Made by a program: the position numbers and the translations under genes. A stretch of DNA of 64,000 nucleotides from Terriglobia bacterium (GTDB taxonomy: Bacteria; Acidobacteriota; Terriglobia; JAJPHL01), in contig JAJPHL010000009.1 in the NCBI GenBank assembly GCA_021325275.1, positions 124,001 through 188,000 of the forward strand, given 5' to 3'. Shown in pieces: positions 60,723 through 64,000 of this stretch (position 1 is the first letter of the stretch; each line of letters opens with the position of its first letter). Below the pieces are notes generated by a model that did not search any database, was not told the origin of the DNA, and saw nothing but the letters and a program-made list of their open reading frames with translations.

Positions 60723-63065
60723 CTACCTGCCCCTATTTGCAGCAGCGCGGAAACCGACGTCGTCGAGAATGATCACACCTTTTTCCGTGCGATCAAAGAT
60801 GAATCGCACGGAACGCAGCGACGCGGCGTTCCATTTCGGATTCGCCGACGCGAACGCGCGCAGCGGGAACGCGAACGATTGGAAGAGCGGCTCGTTGCGT
60901 TTGGTCTGCGCCATCCAATCGAACTTCAGGACGTGCGTTTCGATTTGCCGCTGCAAGCGGCCCGCGGCGCTCAACGGAAGCCGCGCCGTTTCGCCCGCGG
61001 AATCCGAGACCTCAATCGTCAAGTCGATTGGCTCGTCTTTTTTCTTGTCGTCTTTCTTGTCTTTGTCGTTGTCCTTCTTTTTCTCTTTGTCGTCGTCCTT
61101 CTTGTCGAGATCGAACGCGCTGGGATCTTGCTTGGCGTCGGCCATGGAGAAAATCAACGAACTCTCCGGCGTGGCCGTCACTCCCGTGTCAGGCAACGTG
61201 ATCGTGTACGACGCCGGTTGCTTCGACTCCTTCGTGTTCCATCCGAGAAACACGGCGCGCGTGTCCATGTCGCCCCACTTGAGCGAAACCATGTGCTCTT
61301 TCCAATCGCACAGCTTGTCGCCCCAGCATTTGCCGCCGGGCAGCGTGGTCGTGGTCACGTCGAGATCTTCCTGATACGTCGCGACCATCTGTTCGGTCGA
61401 GTCCTTGAACTGATGCAGGTAAATTCCGTTCGGCAGCCAGTTCGCTCCCGCGGCGCGATGATCCTGGAACAGCGGCAAGTATCCCATTTGATCGTGCAGG
61501 ATGATCTCGAGATACGCGGACAAATACACCTTGGCGATGCGGCGTTGGTCGTCGGGCGGCATGATCTGCGCGTAATTCAGCAGGCGCGAGGAAATGTCGC
61601 GACCGTTATCGAAGCGTCCCCAGCCGGAGTTGAACTGGCCGTGGTTGGCGTCGTTGATGTAAAGCGTCGAGGCGAAGTGATAATCCGATCCCGAGAATTT
61701 CACGCGATGGTAGACGCGCGATCCGTGGAACGATTGCACGTCGCCGTCGGCCGCGCCGTGCAGCACGAAGTAGTTCACGTTTTCGAACACGGTTCCCACG
61801 CCCGCCGGTTTGTATTGGCCATCCACCGGCGCGATCGCCGCGACGCCGCGCAGCGCGAAGTTGTATCCCAGCTTGATACGCGCGTTGTCGGGATAATACG
61901 GCAATTGATTGAACATCGCCGCCACCGCCACCGCTTCGCCCCCGCGCGAATGTCCCAAGAGCGCGACACGTGCGAGATCGACGTGTCCCTGAAACGGATT
62001 GCCGTTGGTTTCGTTGAACTCTTTCCACTGACGCACGTGTTCCAGCAGCATCCATCCGCGCGCGTCGTTTTCCTCCTTTAGACCCGCATCGCCCGGCAGG
62101 CCGAACAAATCGCTGTAGGAGGAGTTCAGGAAATTTTCGTCGACGGAAACGAAAATGATCCCGCGGCTGGCCATGAGTTCGCCCAAGTACGCGTAACCAG
62201 GATCGGAAAAATCCTCCATCGAGTGATTGCAGTGGACGATCAACGCGAGAGGAAACGGTCCCGCGCCTTCGGGATACCAAACGCGTCCTTGCACGGGAAG
62301 CTTCTTCGAGTCAAAGCCCCAGTAGCGCGTGCGAAACCAGGCGGCGCGCCCTTTCCAGTTATCGATGAACGCCGAGCCGTCCACGGATTTCGTTTTCAGC
62401 GTCGCGCCCGCGGCGAATTCAAGACGATGCTTGTCCGTGCCGCTTCCGTACGTCAGCGTGCGGACTCTGTATGTTCCCGGCAGCGACGGATCAGGCAGCG
62501 TGATTTTCGCAACGGCCACGGGACCCGTGGTCGCCGCGCCCATCTTTGAAGCGTCCGGGGGCGCGTCGCGATGCGTGCCGTTCCATAGGAGAAATCCAGC
62601 GCCGGCCAGGAGCGTCGCCCCGCCGAGGATTGCGTAGAGGTACGCTTGCGCCGTACGCTCGCCCGCACGCAGCGCCGCGACACCAGCGCCGAGGATGCAA
62701 CACGCGAGCAATACGATGATCGCGAATCCGTAGGCGACTTGCGGAATCGCTTGTCCCATGAATGTCAGGATCAGCACGGCGAGACACGCCGCGGAGATCC
62801 AACTGAAGAGGCGATTTGGGATGCGCAGCAGATTGATCGCCAGGCGAATCAGCAATCCTACGGACGGCACGATGACCGTGAAGCACAAATAGACGGCCAG
62901 TGTGCCAAGTTGCGCTTCTCGGGTGAGAAACAGAATGGCTCCGCCGATGAGCCACAAGATCACCGTGACGGTGAGCAGCGTCCACGCAGCGGCGCGCCAC
63001 GCGCGCGTCGACGGCGTGAGCCACCGGACACTCGCGGACCAAGCGGAACGGAATTTCTCGCGCAT
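60723..63065 (-). CDS. Membrane-anchored alpha/beta hydrolase
   Basis: A 780-residue protein. The N-terminal ~165 residues contain four or five membrane helices (AAWTLLTVTVILWLIGGAIL, then GTLAVYLCFTVIVPSVGLLI). The large extracytoplasmic part is an alpha/beta hydrolase similar to chlorophyllase/PAF-acetylhydrolase-type enzymes: LALIVHCNHS as the oxyanion strand, VALLGHSRGGEAVAVA with the nucleophile Ser, and NDANHGQFN as a possible His. Residues ~660-685 form a Lys/Asp-only run (KKDDDKEKKK and similar), which is an odd low-complexity linker before the C-terminal beta domain. The substrate is unknown. ATG 63065 is chosen over a TTG six codons earlier. Confidence 0.8.
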   Translation of the reverse strand: MREKFRSAWSASVRWLTPSTRAWRAAAWTLLTVTVILWLIGGAILFLTREAQLGTLAVYLCFTVIVPSVGLLIRLAINLLRIPNRLFSWISAACLAVLILTFMGQAIPQVAYGFAIIVLLACCILGAGVAALRAGERTAQAYLYAILGGATLLAGAGFLLWNGTHRDAPPDASKMGAATTGPVAVAKITLPDPSLPGTYRVRTLTYGSGTDKHRLEFAAGATLKTKSVDGSAFIDNWKGRAAWFRTRYWGFDSKKLPVQGRVWYPEGAGPFPLALIVHCNHSMEDFSDPGYAYLGELMASRGIIFVSVDENFLNSSYSDLFGLPGDAGLKEENDARGWMLLEHVRQWKEFNETNGNPFQGHVDLARVALLGHSRGGEAVAVAAMFNQLPYYPDNARIKLGYNFALRGVAAIAPVDGQYKPAGVGTVFENVNYFVLHGAADGDVQSFHGSRVYHRVKFSGSDYHFASTLYINDANHGQFNSGWGRFDNGRDISSRLLNYAQIMPPDDQRRIAKVYLSAYLEIILHDQMGYLPLFQDHRAAGANWLPNGIYLHQFKDSTEQMVATYQEDLDVTTTTLPGGKCWGDKLCDWKEHMVSLKWGDMDTRAVFLGWNTKESKQPASYTITLPDTGVTATPESSLIFSMADAKQDPSAFDLDKKDDDKEKKKDNDKDKKDDKKKDEPIDLTIEVSDSAGETARLPLSAAGRLQRQIETHVLKFDWMAQTKRNEPLFQSFAFPLRAFASANPKWNAASLRSVRFIFDRTEKGVIILDDVGFRAAANRGR

Positions 63066-63119
63066 CGGGAAATGGTACCGCAAAAGCAGCGCGAGGCAAG
63101 CCTCGCGCCGGGAATGCTC

Positions 63120-64000
63120 CTACGACTTCAACGCAATCCAAACCGACTTCACTTGCGTGTACTGGTCGAGCGCGTACCCGCCCAAGTCGCGACCGAAGCC
63201 GGATTGTTTATATCCGCCGAACGGCGACGCGCTATCGAAACCGTTGTACGTGTTGATCCATACCGATCCCGCTTTGATGCGTTCGGCCATCCAGTGCGCG
63301 CGGCCGATGTCGCGCGTCCAAACCGCCGACACCAAGCCGTAGATCGTTCCGTTGGCGATGTCCACGGCCTGTTGCTCGCCGGAAAAACGGATCACGCTAA
63401 GGACGGGGCCGAAGATTTCTTCCTGCGCAATCTTCATCGGCGGCTGCACGCCCGAAAAGACCGTGGGCTTCACGAAAAATCCGCGGGCGTTCGAGCCGGA
63501 GCAATCGCGCTCACCGCCGCACTCGAGCTTGGCTTTCTCCTCGACGCCCGACTTGATGTATCCGAGAATCCGATCAAGCTGCGCTTGCGAAATCTGCGAT
63601 CCCATTTCCGTTGTGGGGTCGAGCGGATCGCCGACTTTCATCTTTTTCGATTTGGCGACAAGACGCTCGACGAATTCGTCGTGAATCTTCGCGTCGAGCA
63701 GCAGGCGCGATCCGGCGCTGCACACTTCGCCCTTGTTGGCGAAGATTCCGCTGAACGCTTCGTCCACCGCGGAGTCGAGGTCGGCGTCGGCGAAAATGAT
63801 GTTGGGATTTTTTCCGCCGAGTTCGAGCGAGATGCGCTTCAAATTGCTTTCCGACGACGCCCGCAGCAACGCCCGCGCCGTACGGATACTTCCCGTGAAG
63901 CTGATCTTGTCCACGTCCATATGCCGGCCCAGCGCTTCGCCCGCCGTGGGTCCATATCCGGTGACAACGTTCACCACGCCTTCCGGCACGCCCGCCTCAA
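63120..64000 (-). CDS. Aldehyde dehydrogenase family protein (partial, N-terminus beyond window)
   Basis: The C-terminal 293 residues of an NAD(P)-dependent aldehyde dehydrogenase. It shows the SFTGSIRTAR cofactor loop, the catalytic Glu in ELGGKNPNIIFADAD, the nucleophile Cys in NKGEVCSAGSR, and EEIFGPVLSVIRF and NTYNGFDSASPFGGYKQSG, typical of the betaine/phenylacetaldehyde-type branch. The gene continues past the right edge; the frame is open to 64000 (EAGVPEG). All catalytic residues visible are intact. The substrate cannot be decided. It lies 54 nt upstream of the membrane-anchored hydrolase on the same strand. Confidence 0.95.
   Translation of the reverse strand, partial: EAGVPEGVVNVVTGYGPTAGEALGRHMDVDKISFTGSIRTARALLRASSESNLKRISLELGGKNPNIIFADADLDSAVDEAFSGIFANKGEVCSAGSRLLLDAKIHDEFVERLVAKSKKMKVGDPLDPTTEMGSQISQAQLDRILGYIKSGVEEKAKLECGGERDCSGSNARGFFVKPTVFSGVQPPMKIAQEEIFGPVLSVIRFSGEQQAVDIANGTIYGLVSAVWTRDIGRAHWMAERIKAGSVWINTYNGFDSASPFGGYKQSGFGRDLGGYALDQYTQVKSVWIALKS

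Noticed and set aside
60879-62081. 400-codon plus-strand open frame antisense to the membrane-anchored hydrolase
   Set aside because: It has no motif and is opposite an intact hydrolase with GHSRGGE; the long open frame is due to high GC.

Overview
The window is 64 kb of GC-rich (roughly 60%+) bacterial chromosome. It is densely packed with ordinary chromosomal genes, and no phage, plasmid, integrase, CRISPR, rRNA or tRNA gene was seen. The mix points to an Acidobacteriota member of the Terriglobia/Bryobacterales type: a remnant of an ADOP-type (FtsX-like) permease, secreted carboxypeptidase-regulatory-like domain proteins, a PqaA-like protein, a TPR-tailed polytopic membrane protein, twin type IV pilins, an S9 peptidase and a PQQ-propeller protein. 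That placement is inference from gene content, not from a marker phylogeny.

Layout. 1-2.9 kb: an HK/response-regulator pair (minus strand, cut by the window edge) divergent from a metallophosphoesterase. 2.9-5.0 kb: a four-gene plus-strand run with a LysW-like acidic zinc protein, two secreted beta-sandwich proteins and a lipid kinase. 5.0-17.8 kb: diheme cytochrome c, MFS carrier, PQQ propeller, rfaE2, mfd, S9 peptidase, Gfo/Idh-like oxidoreductase, flavin reductase. 16.8-23.9 kb (minus): smc-cupin, MFS, def, fmt. 24-29.3 kb: PqaA-like protein, SDR, methyltransferase, cupin, polytopic membrane protein and a gutted ADOP permease. 29.4-38.7 kb: a surface-polysaccharide operon, rfbA-rfbC-rfbB(frameshifted)-rfbD, then four glycosyltransferases and an unrecognised protein with a triplicated module, nearly all linked by 1-4 nt overlaps. 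38.8-45 kb: msrB, cupin, esterase, mazG, GNAT, NSAR/OSBS enolase, EamA, SDR. 45-49 kb: a secreted TPR protein followed by an HK and a PhoB-type regulator. 49-52.5 kb: DUF2254 protein, an orphan kdpA, a ribbon-helix-helix protein. 52.5-56 kb: dnaX-ebfC-recR and a DtxR/MntR-like regulator. 56-60 kb: two nearly identical pilA genes, each with its own sigma-54-like promoter and terminator, then a membrane-TPR protein. 60-64 kb: a small secreted protein, a membrane-anchored alpha/beta hydrolase and a partial aldehyde dehydrogenase.

The least explained layer is intergenic. At least seven gaps carry arrays built from short (about 8-16 nt) words, most of them folded into long inverted repeats (up to a perfect 38 bp stem). 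Each locus uses its own word, and some words recur 15-19 kb apart. They lie between convergent genes, between divergent genes and inside same-strand runs, and no transposase is nearby. I know of no assigned function for them, and this is my best candidate for an undescribed element class here. Second in line are the triplicated-module protein ending the polysaccharide operon and the LysW-like protein with a hyperacidic tail.
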